This document shows positions 11,475 to 22,442 of a stretch of 64,000 bases of DNA, one piece after another. The notes beneath the pieces were generated by a model, which worked only from the letters and a program-made list of their open reading frames with translations, was not told where the DNA came from and searched no databases. Location: positions 1,612,001-1,676,000 of the forward strand of contig JAFKAC010000009.1 in assembly GCA_025766275.1 (NCBI GenBank), read 5' to 3'. The translations under genes were made by a program, and so were the position numbers. Source of the DNA: Lactarius indigo (Eukaryota; Basidiomycota; Agaricomycetes; Russulales; Russulaceae). Positions within the stretch are counted from its first letter, which is position 1; each line of letters begins with the position of its first letter.

Positions 11475-12566
11475 TCAGTCGAAAAGACCAAAGCCCTATA
11501 CAAATCTCAGTAGGCAGACGGATCACGCGAGAACGAATACTGACCATGTCGTCGTCCGACTCTTCTTTCTCTTCCTCCTTCTCCTCGGCCTTGGCAGGGG
11601 CATCATCGGCGGCAGCGGCAGCGACGGGGGCAGCAGCAGCGAATGCATCAGGATTTGCGAGGTATTCTTTCGCCTGGGAATAGCTTAAAAACGGAGATCA
11701 AGGTGGAGGAAAGTAAAAATCTACCTTCTCTGCACCATCGAACGTGTACTCCGTCGCGAGTGCGATCGCAAGCAAATTCTTGTACGCGTTCACGAGGGAA
11801 TGTGTGACCGACGCAATTGTCGGATAGTTAAGAGCCAGCGAGATGGCGGCCACAGTCTTGATACCCGTCAAGAAGCGATCAACGAGCTCATCCGTCGATA
11901 TATCGAGGACCTCAGGAGAAAATACGTTCCCTTGGTCATAGATCTGGATGACTGTCATCCCGTACGTGAACGGTGAGATGTTCAACATGTTCAGCAGTGT
12001 CGCCTCGGACGGTCCCACACGCGTGCCAGCTGTGACGACCTGCACGTCCGATACAATTTCGATTGTTCCACGCGCAATTTTTGTAGGAATACCGAGCGCT
12101 TGGAAGAAGGATGTCTTGCCGGGCTCCATACCAGTGTTACCTGCGGGAACCATGACGTTCCTCGGCGCCAATGCGCCTGCTCGAGCGGGGGCAGCGACCT
12201 TGTTTGCCGTTATGACGTCCCGGATCTCAGCAAGGTCGCTGGCGGTGAAGACAAAGCCGATGTTTCCACGAACGTGCGGCAGAAGACGCTCGAGTTGCGG
12301 ATTCTCGCCAACGATGGAGCGCAGTGCGCGGCGGACCATGGTATTTTTTCCCATCAACACGACGCCCTTACCACGGAGGGCCACACGGATCTGGTGCATC
12401 TGGTTGGAACCGACGTTGTCGACATTGACGATAAAGATAGAGGCTGGTTGAGAGCAACGATGGGTTGGGTGTCACGAAAACAGATAAAAAGACACTCACG
12501 ATATTTGGCGATGAGTTGCTTGAGTTTTTCAAAGTATAGCTCTTTCTGAGAACGAGTAGCACCCAT
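11475..12566 (-). CDS. RPP0: 60S acidic ribosomal protein P0
   Basis: Four exons (12566-12500, 12443-11725, 11673-11545, 11495-11475) encode 311 residues, the usual length of P0. P0 anchors the P1/P2 stalk to the large subunit and recruits elongation factors. The N-terminal L10-like domain is complete ([34 protein letters not shown]). The tail is Ala/Glu-rich and ends ESDDDMGFGLFD, the signature shared by all stalk proteins. The last exon is only 21 bases and encodes GFGLFD plus the stop; without it the signature would be lost. The gene is divergent from the PPR-like gene. Confidence 0.97.
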
Positions 12567-12938
12567 TTTTATGTGGTAGCCTGCCCAGCATGAACTCTTG
12601 GACAGCGCCGCAATGTGGGCAGAGGACTTACAAAGACAAAGGTCTACGGATACAGATACGCGAGTGTATATCAATGATACAACCAAGTACCTCCCTATTG
12701 ACCTCTGCACGAGTTGAGAAGATGTATAATGACGTTTAAGAGAGTGGACCTACCTCGGTGCCAATGGATTTTTCAAGGCAATTGGTTCAGGATGAGATGT
12801 GTGTCGAGTCGACGGATGATTCTGATTAGAGTTAAAGTTTGAATATCGGCAAACACCGAGTTTTCAATCTCCGCATGAGAGGTGTGCGTGTTTGTGGTTT
12901 TGGAACGAACGAACGCGCTTTGCTTTGGTCGCGATGGA
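12567..12938. promoter_or_regulatory. Shared divergent promoter, RPP0 / PPR-like gene
   Basis: The 372 bases between the RPP0 start and the next start must hold both promoters and 5' leaders. No named element was identified with confidence. Confidence 0.5.
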
Positions 12939-15900
12939 ATGTCGCGATGCTGTCTTGTCTCTCTTCCACGAATCCCTACGAGACAGTGCCGTCTATACCC
13001 ACCTCGTCACCACCCCCTGTGCAGCGGTCATACAGACGCTCCACACAGTTCCTCCCGTGTTATAACACAAACCACAAACCATACCCCACCTGCTGTCCTT
13101 CAATTCGTCGTGCCACCTACCGCTCTTGAGAGGTCAAAACCTACGTCCTCAACCTCTGTTCCTGGAATCCGGATCCTTTGTCGCGTATTTTCGGTTTCCA
13201 ATATTACGTGCAGAAAGCCCGTGACATACCCCATACGCACCCTCCGCGAGCTCTATCATGGCGCGCACGCTCGCGGTACCTTGGATGGCCTCAGTGGCCC
13301 CCAGTTCAGTGCCATAATATCACTTTTCGGCACGCTTTCTGTCCACGACCCTCCGAGCCAATTTATGAGTCCATTGGCACAGCACATTGACAGACGGAGA
13401 AATCGGGCTTGGTGGGGCTTCATTTTTCAGATGGTCCGTGATAAAAAGCGGGTAAAGGGGCTTCTCAATGAGGGAGATCTATATTGGCTGTTGAGAGCGA
13501 GGGCGTCAGAGGCCTCCCTGAATGTGTATGCTGGTGACAGTGGTGGGTTTGCCATTCATATGACGGAACTCTGCTAATTGATGCGTAGTCTCAAACCCTC
13601 GTCTTCTCGCTGCCCGAGAGCGCTATCTCACCTTGGATGTTAAAACCGCTCCAGCAGATGATCACGTACCCTATCTGAAAGCGTTACTTTCTATCAAGGA
13701 ACACGGTGCAACGGACGGAGGTTGTAGCTTGGCTTTGCTACCTGATGAAACGTGACATCTACTGTCCCCCAAGTTTACTCTGGGTCTTATGGGAATGCGT
13801 GTTAGACGCCAACAATCTCCTGTCAGACGACCTGAAGGAGAAGATTCTGGGACTCATCTCACAACGGCTCACCCTGCCCGCTGATTTCTCTGAGGACGCT
13901 CCGCAATAACTTCGCTTCTCTACTACCAGAACCCGAGGTCGATGATCCCGAAAAGCACCCTGCCTTTTGTCTCACCGCATCGGATCTAGCGCGTGAAGTC
14001 ATCCGCATATTATTTCCACGTGTCACCCCATCACTTTCCGGTACTCCCTCCCAGCTCGCGATCCAAGGAATGGGCCCACTTCAGAGACTCAGCGCATGTT
14101 TTCTCCTTCCGCCCGACTAGAATATCGCTGGCACAACCTTGTTTGCCTGGCATTTGCCACTACGCGTACGACTACATCCACTCAAGCCATTGTGCCCTTT
14201 CCTCCAGGCAATCCGTAGCCCCCGACTCTCCGCAGTAAATTTCAAGCTCGTCGCAATCCTTGCCCTGGTAGAGCGCATTGCCAATTCACACGGCTCTTCA
14301 ACTGACTTGCACAGCTCGGTCCGCGATTTGTGGACATCCTGGGCAGACATTGCGAATAATGACTCGCATGCACACCGCGCGCTGGTTCGCCCGATCTTAG
14401 GTACCTTCTTCCGCCTCGCGGCACTCACACGCGACGCATCCCTTGTACGTTCGTGCGTACGCCTTGCCTCAGTCGGGTTTTGGCAATTCGATCTCGGTGA
14501 CGACGTTGCCCGCCGGCAGGCGCAATTGCTCGCCGTTGAATACTTAGCGGCGGCTGCCGTATCGGGCGATTCATTGTGGGAGAGGATTGTCATAGAACTT
14601 CCGCCACATGTCACGTTTCCGCAATGGCATTCCATGTTACTCTCCAAAACGATTCTACGCCTCGTTCGCCTAGATGCACAGAGAGCGGTGGACGTGCATC
14701 ACTTGTGGCGGCGTTATCTACCCCTACCGGACCTCTCCGCGTCATTGGGCCCGATGCTCGTGCAAGAAGGTCGCGCCGACCTCGCAATACCGATGTTATC
14801 CGATATTAACTTCACAGGACCTTCTCTTGGAACCGTCCTTCGGTCACTTGCCAAGCAAGGGAGCTGGTACATTGACCTTGAGCTAGCAAGCATCATTGCC
14901 AAGGCCCTCTACGCCATATCTGTATCCGAAGCACCACCACAGACAACTCCTGCTCGTCGCTACGTGGCATGGGCGCTGCTTGCACTTGTGTGTTCGGCAC
15001 AGGCGCGTGCCGCCGTCACCATCTTCAAGAACGTGTATTCTCGGGATCCAGGATTCTTCAACGGTCGCGTTCTTCGCACCTTCCTTTCCGTGCTGTTGCG
15101 CCATAGACAGTTCCGCGGCGCCGCGGAGATCGCGAAGCTTTCCCCGCGCTTGCGCTGGAGACATTTTGTGCTCTCCGGTCTGGCACGGCGGGGCTCAACC
15201 CCTCGAGTAGAAGCCCGACTCGGCGGGTCTTTATTACCGAAATGGCTCGTCGACGTGGTCGCGCGTACGCGATTGGGTCGGAGACATCCCGCGACGGGTC
15301 TTCTGCGCCGCTGGGCCACGCGGCGGGCACGCACCCCCGCTGATTCCCGCAATGGCATGAAAGTGCTCGTGCGTGCGCGAGGTGTAGGCCTGGCGAAGCG
15401 CGCGTATCGGACAGCACGCACGGTGCACAACGCAGGGGAGCAGACTGCGTTGGGGAACATCATCATTGACGGGCAAGTCACCCACGCCCAGTCGCGCGGC
15501 CGTCGGTACTTAAGTAGCGTGTTGCGCACGCTCCGGTTGCTCATCGAGGAGCATGGTTTCGTCCCCGACCGCGTCACCACCAACGTCGTCGCCAAGGCTG
15601 CACTGTGGTCCCACGTGCTGGACGTGGTTCTTGTGCGCCGGTTGTTTGATTATTTTGCATGGAGCGGATACGCAACTGGCGTGCCGTTTGGGTCCAGTGA
15701 ACCCGCGATGAGGGAAGCAGCTGCAGTGCTTGGCACGTGCACCCCAGTGACCAAGTCGAGGCTGTCGTTCGCACGGCATGTCAAACCACTGTACAAAATG
15801 TTCATCAAGGCGTTATTTTTGCGGAAGGACGTGGCTGGTGCGAGGAAAGTTGTAGGGATACTAAAGGAGGCTGAGAGGTTGGATGTTGAAAGGATTGCGA

Positions 15901-15947
15901 GACGGAGAAAGAGTCGGACGAGCAGAGCCAGGGTTTTTAACGTTTAA
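12939..15947 (+). CDS. Predicted mitochondrial PPR-like protein, 867 aa
   Basis: Proposed exons are 12939-13132, 13214-13542, 13589-13665, 13721-13821, 13895-14040, 14121-14165 and 14236-15947; all phases close. The N-terminus MSRCCLVSLPRIPTRQ is Arg-rich with no acidic residues, like a mitochondrial presequence. The last exon is helical and repetitive, and contains EEHGFVPDRVTTNVVAKA, which matches the core of a pentatricopeptide repeat. This suggests a mitochondrial RNA-binding or translation factor. The 5' part switches frame several times; each switch can be explained by an intron of 46-81 bases with GT-AG ends. Introns at 13666 and 13822 have weak acceptors (GGAG, TGAG), so those joins are the least certain. 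The final long exon is firm; the function is inferred. Confidence 0.72.
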
Positions 15948-16036
15948 CATTTAGCAGGGCAGTGTGTGGCCTTATTTGCGACCTCACTTATACCAACCAT
16001 AGTCGTTTGCTTTGTCCCTTCGCTCGAGCATCATAT

Positions 16037-18150
16037 ATGTCGGTTGAGCCTAACACTTCAGCACAACCGCAGACCCTGTCAAACCCACCCATTTCTAAAG
16101 AAAGGGCCAACAAAGTTGGTGTTCGACACGCCGAGTCTGCCCACTGCCCACTTATTTTGACTACTTTCCAGCGCAAGCTCGATGATGTTCTGCAGAGTTT
16201 AGACGACGCGTTGGGTCCTCAAGAACCTTCAACAGAACGCCCCAAAAAGCGTCCGCACCTTGTTCACACTTTATATTCGACGCTGGCCAAGTATGGTATC
16301 AAGACTAAGGACTCGGCGCCGTCAGTCTCGTTCACTTGAATTCCCCCAAATTCTGACCCCCTCTCCTAAATATCAGAACGACTTCAAGCGATGTGAGGAC
16401 TGCAGACCTCTCTAAAACGCCCCATCTAGCTGCCATCCTTGCCAGGGCTGCCGCCAAAACACGCAAGGCACTACCGAGCAAGTTTCGCGCACCGACACCT
16501 GTGAGCTCGAATTCGACCGCGTCGTATGAGTACCGCCCTTCGTCCACCCAAAGCCTTCTCGAACGTCTTGCAACGTACAAGCTTAACACTTACGCGAACA
16601 AACCTCCCGCAATCGACGCCGTGGCGGCTGCCAAATGTGGCTGGGTGAACGACGGAAAGGATAGGCTAGTCTGCGGGATCTGCAAGGCCTCGTGGGTGCT
16701 CGCCGGACGAGAAGGGATGAATCGCGATGCCGGTAAGTCCAGGAGCAATTAACTAGAGGCGCAAGGCGGGTTCAAGCATATATCGTGTCGCTCCGTTCGC
16801 AGCAAGCGTACTCGTGGAGAAGCAGCGCATACAGTTGGTTGACATGCACAAGGACGGCTGCCCATGGAAAAAGCGGCAGTGCGATGGTACGTGTGCCGTA
16901 CTTGTAGTTATCCGTGTTCGCTGACACCTTCCTAGCCGATGTTTATCGCATACCTCTGTCATCTCCAGCTGCCATGGCGAAGGAGATCAAGACGAGAGCA
17001 CGTTCCTTGGAGTCCATTCTAGAAGGTGTTGAGATTAAGCACCCTTTGGTGACGGCGATTCTCCTGACATGAATCACCATTATCTCATTACTTTGTATAC
17101 AGAGCTCGACTCAAGTTCAAGGCCTTCTGTCAGTTATAGCGTCTGTCGGTGCGGAATCATCTATCAAAGAGAACACAGAGAATCCAGCAGAAGAGGAACC
17201 ATTTCTACAAAAGGAATTACCCCCTCCTGGGCCGTCTTCCAACGCCATCCTCACGTCACTGTTCGGCTGGTCTCTGGTACCTTCTGCTGGCCCCTTACCT
17301 CAGTCCACAACTCTTTCTCCTTATTGGTCCCGGGCCTCCTCCGTCGCGCCCGCAGAAACTTCCTCCGCCCCGCTTGTCCCCCTGACGCCTCGGCGGACCT
17401 CTAGGCGTAGTAGCAGCACGACCCAGACTAATACACCAACTCATCTAGCGTCATTACCGGAGACACCTATCCCGTGGAGTCCCCGAGGAAGTGTGGCTCC
17501 CGATCGGCGGAGAGATACTTCACTCTTACATTGCTCTTTATGCCATAGACGGCTTGGGCTCTGGGCAATAATTTCTACTCCCCGCGCGAGCCGCACGGCA
17601 GAAGATAGCTCGAATGCAGCTGTACCCCCAAAAGCACGGCAGATCGATCTTCTCAGAGAGCATCGACCGTACTGCCCGTACGTCGTTCGCTCGACGACGA
17701 TTCCCTCCTTGCCTGTCGCACCGGCCAATGTCGCGCACACCCGGGCGCCTTCTTCCACGCCTTCATTCACGTCGTTCCTGTCTTCTTCGAGTGCATCGCA
17801 CACGCAAGTTGACACGCAGCCTAGTGCCGTGGAAGGTTGGCGCGCGGTATTGATGGTGGTTCTACGCTACCGCTTGGGCCAGTGGCAACGCAGAAGGGTA
17901 TCCAAGGGAGTGACAGAGCTGACAGACGGCGAGCCAGATAAATCAATACAACAGGGCACGGGATCGTCCGTTACCCCCGGGAATATCGACGGAGAGTCCT
18001 GGCTGGAAATAGACCCGGTGGAAGCGATGGTCGAGGGTGTCAAGAACAGCGGGGTGAGTCGTCCTCTATTCCGTGGCGACAGACTTTAGGACTTACTGGC
18101 TAACCTAGGGGAGTGAACTGTTGAAGTATATAAAGGGGCTGTTGGGCTAG
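16037..18150 (+). CDS. RSM1: C3HC zinc-finger protein, RSM1/NIPA-like
   Basis: Seven exons (16037-16114, 16172-16320, 16377-16732, 16803-16886, 16936-17048, 17103-18053, 18109-18150) encode 590 residues. The C3HC domain spans exons 3 and 4: LLERLATYKLNTYANKPP, KCGWVN, LVCGICKASW, then HKDGCPWKKRQC, giving the Cys/Cys/His/Cys set of the family. A second Cys-rich module (LHCSLCHRRLGLW and EHRPYCPYV) follows in the long exon, as in Rsm1/NIPA. In fission yeast Rsm1 acts in mRNA export; animal NIPA is an F-box protein. The end is the short conserved motif LLKYIKGLLG. Intron 1 (57 bases) is in frame and stop-free, so exon 1 could also read through. Confidence 0.85.
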
Positions 18151-18301
18151 ATGGGGCGCTCATTTCATATTTTGATCATAACATAAATTTGTAATGCGGT
18201 ATTACGATGGCCCTGCACGTCGTCAACAACTTGATCCCCTTCTGCGTCCGCCTCCCACTTTCTTCATTCTTCTTGCATCACACCCGCGTCGGCCTCGCTT
18301 C

Positions 18302-19773
18302 ATGGTCTCAACTCAACGTTATGCCCCTCTGCCCAATCCGCAGACCGATGTGGATGCAGAGCGTGAGATGGACGATGCATTCGACGACGATGACCACGAC
18401 AACCACGGAGAAACAACGCCGCTCACCCTCCATCAGCTGCGATCCCCAGTATCCGCGGGGCAGCTGCCTTTCCGTGGCAGCTCTCACCCAGCGACAAACG
18501 CATACGATTTCGAGCGTGACTATGACTACCCCCCTCCTGGTTCACCCCCATCAGTCTCTGCCCTAGCCCTCCCTAACAACTTTGGCAACTCCAATGGCCA
18601 GCTGCCCACCTCCCCCGTCGTCCGCGCACCGCCCCAATCGATTTTCCGCAGAGCGTTCGGCTGTCTTGCTTCCGCAGTATTACCAGCGTATCCGCAGCGA
18701 CCGCCCGAGAGGCGGCGGAACAGGACAACGACGGTGTTTTTGCAAACGTAACCTGCAAAGCCTGCACCATCGGTATCCGTGGTGACCGACAATGGGGACG
18801 TTTACATGGTACCTGAGGAGACACAACAAGAGGCTCCACCTGTACGTTACTCTTTTTACCCCTATGCGCCCCTGCTTATCCCGCGATGGCGTCTAAAGTC
18901 CTATGTGGCGGCGTCGGCGGACGCCGCTCCCTTCCTACTGGGACACCACGGTCCATGCCCCATCTGCTCTCGATCTCAACGGCGACATGCTCATCGACGA
19001 GCTGCCCGACGGGCTTCAGTCGTCGTGTTCGTGAGCACGACACTCGTCTCGTGGTTCTTCCAGCTACCCGGCTTCTTGCTCACCTACCTCCTCCACGGCT
19101 CGCACGCCGGTCCGACTGGGCTCGCAGGCTGGGCTCGCGCTCACGCTGATCCAGTTCGGATTTGGTACGACGGTCATGAGCGCGTTTGCTCCCCCCTCGC
19201 CGGACGATATTTCTTCTCCTGGCGCCGGCGGAGAAGACGGCAGTTCGCAGGCTAGCGACGAGTTTCCCCATTGGGGCGGGATGGTGGGAGCGAATTCGAC
19301 TGCAGACGGCGACGTGCCGACGCTTACGGATATGCGAATGGCGTACGCAGGGGCATGAATGGATATCTTTTCTCCTCATGACGATCGGTACGCAACCCTC
19401 CCCCCCTTTTCCTTCTCTCGTATCGAAACTGAATGTGATAATATTTCAGGCTGGTTCTTGCTTCTGACTTCCATGATCGGCTACTTCCGCGTAAAGCGTT
19501 TCGAGATGTCCGTTCGAGCATCCCGCAATGGCGGACCCCCTGCGCTCACGGCAGAAGACATCCGGCGTGATATGGCATTGCGGCGGAACATCGAAGAAGT
19601 CTTCGGCCTTAGCGTCGTTTACGAGTCGGATGGTACTGCGGCGACATGCTGCTGTGGGAGGTTTTGTGCCACCGCAGAGTGCGAATGCGAACAGAGTGCA
19701 GCCTGGTGGTTTACCCCGGTCTAGCATAGAGATGCGGCTCGAGAACGATTTGCGTGCTGCTGGGCTGCTATGA
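18302..19773 (+). pseudogene. BSD2: BSD2-like metal-homeostasis membrane protein, frame-broken
   Basis: Exons are about 18302-18841, 18899-19387 and 19450-19773. Family features appear in order but in changing frames: acidic N-terminus, DNDGVFANVT, VYMVPEETQQEAPP next to PSYVA (a PPxY site for a Rsp5/NEDD4 ligase), YWDTTVHAP, membrane helix VSWFFQLPGFLLTYLLHGSH, LTLIQFGFG, helix SFLLMTIGWFLLLTS, RRNIEEVFGL and a final RLENDLRAAGLL. BSD2/Ndfip proteins are Golgi/endosome adaptors that send metal transporters for degradation. Keeping the family sequence needs about nine shifts, near 18665, 18723, 18754, 18932, 19004, 19018, 19121, 19350 and 19625. All are +1 and no intron can explain them. As written, no full-length protein can be made. 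Sequence error is an alternative to decay. Confidence 0.8.
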
Positions 19774-20724
19774 ACTTTGCCCGCTTACCTTTTACCCCCG
19801 TTCTCCTCCCTTCTCTCAACGGATCTTGGTTCATCCGTTGTAATTATCTTGACAAGTGCTATCTATCTTTTTTATTGGTTATCGACGTCTCTTTCCCACT
19901 GTAAAATACGCTATCAAAGTATATTAATCCCAGGGAGATTTGACGATTCTTCGTGCTTGGGATGGAGCGAGGGGGTGACCTTTTTAGCGAAGAGAATGGC
20001 AACCCCATCACCAGTGATTGCCACGTATCTTCGAGTTTTCAAGAGCGTTGCTCGAAATGTACTCGTACCATGCCAGGACGGAAGAACTTCCATCGGAATC
20101 GTTCGAGAACCAACCCGTCTGTCTCCGAAGCTCCTCCGAGGGTTCAGGCCCATCGTTCGATTTGAGCTTACTGTACCATGACAAATCGGGACAATGGTTC
20201 TTTATTCGTTTCACATGCGAACGCGACAACCGCCTCCGCCGCGGAGAGGTGGGAAACGGTGGCACGGAAAAACATGTTTGCACGCACGAACAGGCCAAAA
20301 GGTATTTTCTTGGCGGGGAAGACTTGTCGTATGTGTGCTACACTACTCTGGTCCATCTAGAGCCGACCCAGTTGACGTCATACGTTGTTACAGGTGCTTT
20401 TTACGTGTGGGACGCGACTTCCCCGCAGTGACTTACACTGTAACGTGACTAACCCCGCGATTGCCGTTCCGGTAAAGGCGTGTGCCAGTGCCAGGGGCGC
20501 GGGATAGTAGAGATATGGAGTGCTTCCAACCCATAATGAGAAAGTCCCGGCGTGAAAGTTCTAGTAGACGTGGATGCAAGAGCTCCTTGATGCATGTGCG
20601 CAGCTCGACGTAAAACGGCCAAACACCGCACAAGACTTCGCACTAAAAAGCCAGGGAGAGAAGAGAAGAGAAGGTGGTTTTGAGACTCTCCGTATAGTGC
20701 GGCGTGTCCGAGTCCCTGTAGTCG

Positions 20725-20875
20725 ACTTCAGGGATAAGTCTTTCATCCATGGAAAGTTCGACGTTTGACATGGCGGCGGTAAGCACCGTGGTTGGTCAAT
20801 TCGCTTCGCTACTCCATATGCACTAACAAAGGCCAAATGGCCATTGGGGAATCATCAGAATCAGAGTGCTAGAAA
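20725..20875 (+). repeat. Diverged direct repeat, copy 1
   Basis: About 150 bases share ordered blocks with 20915-21055: CTTCAGGGAT, ATGGCGGC, TTCG(C/T)TTCGC(T/C)AC, CATATGCA, CATCAGAA and (G/A)TGCTAGAAA at near-equal spacing. Small indels separate the blocks. Confidence 0.65.
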
Positions 20876-20914
20876 ATTCCCCGAGCGGTCTCGCCCCGGT
20901 ATGTTCAAGTTTCT

Positions 20915-21055
20915 AACTTCAGGGATGAGCAGTCTTCATAGAAGTTCGCGTGAGATGGCGGCAACCCCTGTGGTCCCTTCGTTTCGCCACATCATATGCA
21001 TTGGCACAGGCTACGGGAAACCATCAGAAACCAGGATGCTAGAAAGTGTCCAACC
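20915..21055 (+). repeat. Diverged direct repeat, copy 2
   Basis: Second copy of the 20725-20875 unit, 190 bases downstream in the same orientation. I see no gene in either copy, so this is probably an old local duplication or two relics of one element. Confidence 0.65.
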
Positions 21056-22442
21056 GTTTCAAGTGGAGCATATGACCCAGGGGCATTCACCTATTCGGTC
21101 TCGGGAATACGGGCGAAGTACCCGGGGGGGCTCGTGATATCTCGAGTCTCTTCGGCGTATCGCCCCTTGATGAGGAACGGATGTGTGGGACACGACGATG
21201 AGCCGGTGCAGCTCGTCCGCGATAGTTAGGGTCCTTTGATAGCGGGACTCGAACAGGACCCCATTCTTGTAAGCCCATAAGTGAGGAATGGGGGAGAACG
21301 ACCGGCTCAGAGGGAGAGAGATCCCAGTGCACACACGGCACACTGTGTGACCGTATCGTCCTCCCTCCGAGGGACTTCTTTGAAACGCCTTCTTCTTCTC
21401 GTGCGCCTCCATGGGAGCGGCGAAGTAACGATCGTCGTCGCTGATAGAACATAGAACAACAGAACACTGAACATCACCTTACGGTCGCTTGGTAAAGGTA
21501 AACCCGGGTCGTGCCCTTGCATCTTCTCGCGGCGAGTGAGCGCGTGCTATCTTTCATAAGTATTCCTATGTGTTGCTGCGCACCGCAGCAGGTTCTGGGC
21601 TTCGAACTGAATCCCCATATCGCGTGCAATTGTCCGTGGACCAACTGGTAGGCGGCGATAGTCCGAGTTGGTGGTTAACGAGGTGGCGCATTCTGTTGGA
21701 ATGTCGCTCGTACGGGTAGCGCGCGTTCACTAGTGGAGTCGAGCATATCGTATTCTTTTGGTACCAAAGAGGAGCAATGAGGTTGACTAGTCAACATCGG
21801 TCAACACAGAAGCAACTGGTCTTTGCCTCTTGCAGACGTGTGCAGACGTGTGGACCGGTCGGCCCGTCGCAAGTGTGTCCACCTGAATGGGACTGCTGGG
21901 ATGTTATACTATACAGCGTTGGGATCTTTGAGATTCCCAAAACGGTGTTAGATGGGATTGCAGGTATTGGTCGCACCAGGTCGATGAAGAGCAAGAAGAG
22001 TTCTTTTGCTGCGGAGCAGTCACCAGGCCAGAACACAAAGTGAGAACCAAGTCTGGAAAATTTTTCTTGCCGCAAAACATATCCCAAATGTTGGTGTGGT
22101 CCACAGTGGTTGGAGACTCGGAGGAAGGAAAAAGCGCATGACCCACGGTGTTTCGAATGCAGAGTGCATCCTTTGGGGTTTTTCCCACCACTGACGGACA
22201 TAGTTCACTAGCATGGCGACGGGGCCGATCAGAACCAACCCAATGTCCAAAAGAGTCCGAGACCAACATAGGTCCGAATCTTATCTCTGAATTTGAACAT
22301 GCCCAAGACGGCCAAACGGCGCAGATTATTACTCGTATGTTGATTTTTACAGAATGAGGCATTGGTTGGTCCTGCTCAAGGTATAAAGGACTCGCCGTCC
22401 TGTCCTGAGGGCTCCATCACCCTATCCACTACTCGCACTACA

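Larger units (their letters stand above)
19774..22442. other. Gene-poor 2.7 kb region
   Basis: No open frame here shows family motifs, intron structure or coding composition, although several short frames exist on both strands. A diverged direct repeat lies at 20725-21055. The rest may be decayed mobile DNA, but nothing identifies its type. The right end holds the HEN1 promoter. Confidence 0.45.

Noticed and set aside
14139..15947. A 602-codon open frame taken as an independent gene
   Set aside because: It begins at TTG with no suitable ATG, and upstream exons (RTLRELYHGAHARG, RWHNLVCLAFATT) join it in phase. It is the last exon of a longer gene.
19774..22442. Several open frames of 100-150 codons as possible genes
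   Set aside because: They overlap on both strands, lack motifs and splice signals, and occur at the rate expected by chance in GC-balanced DNA.
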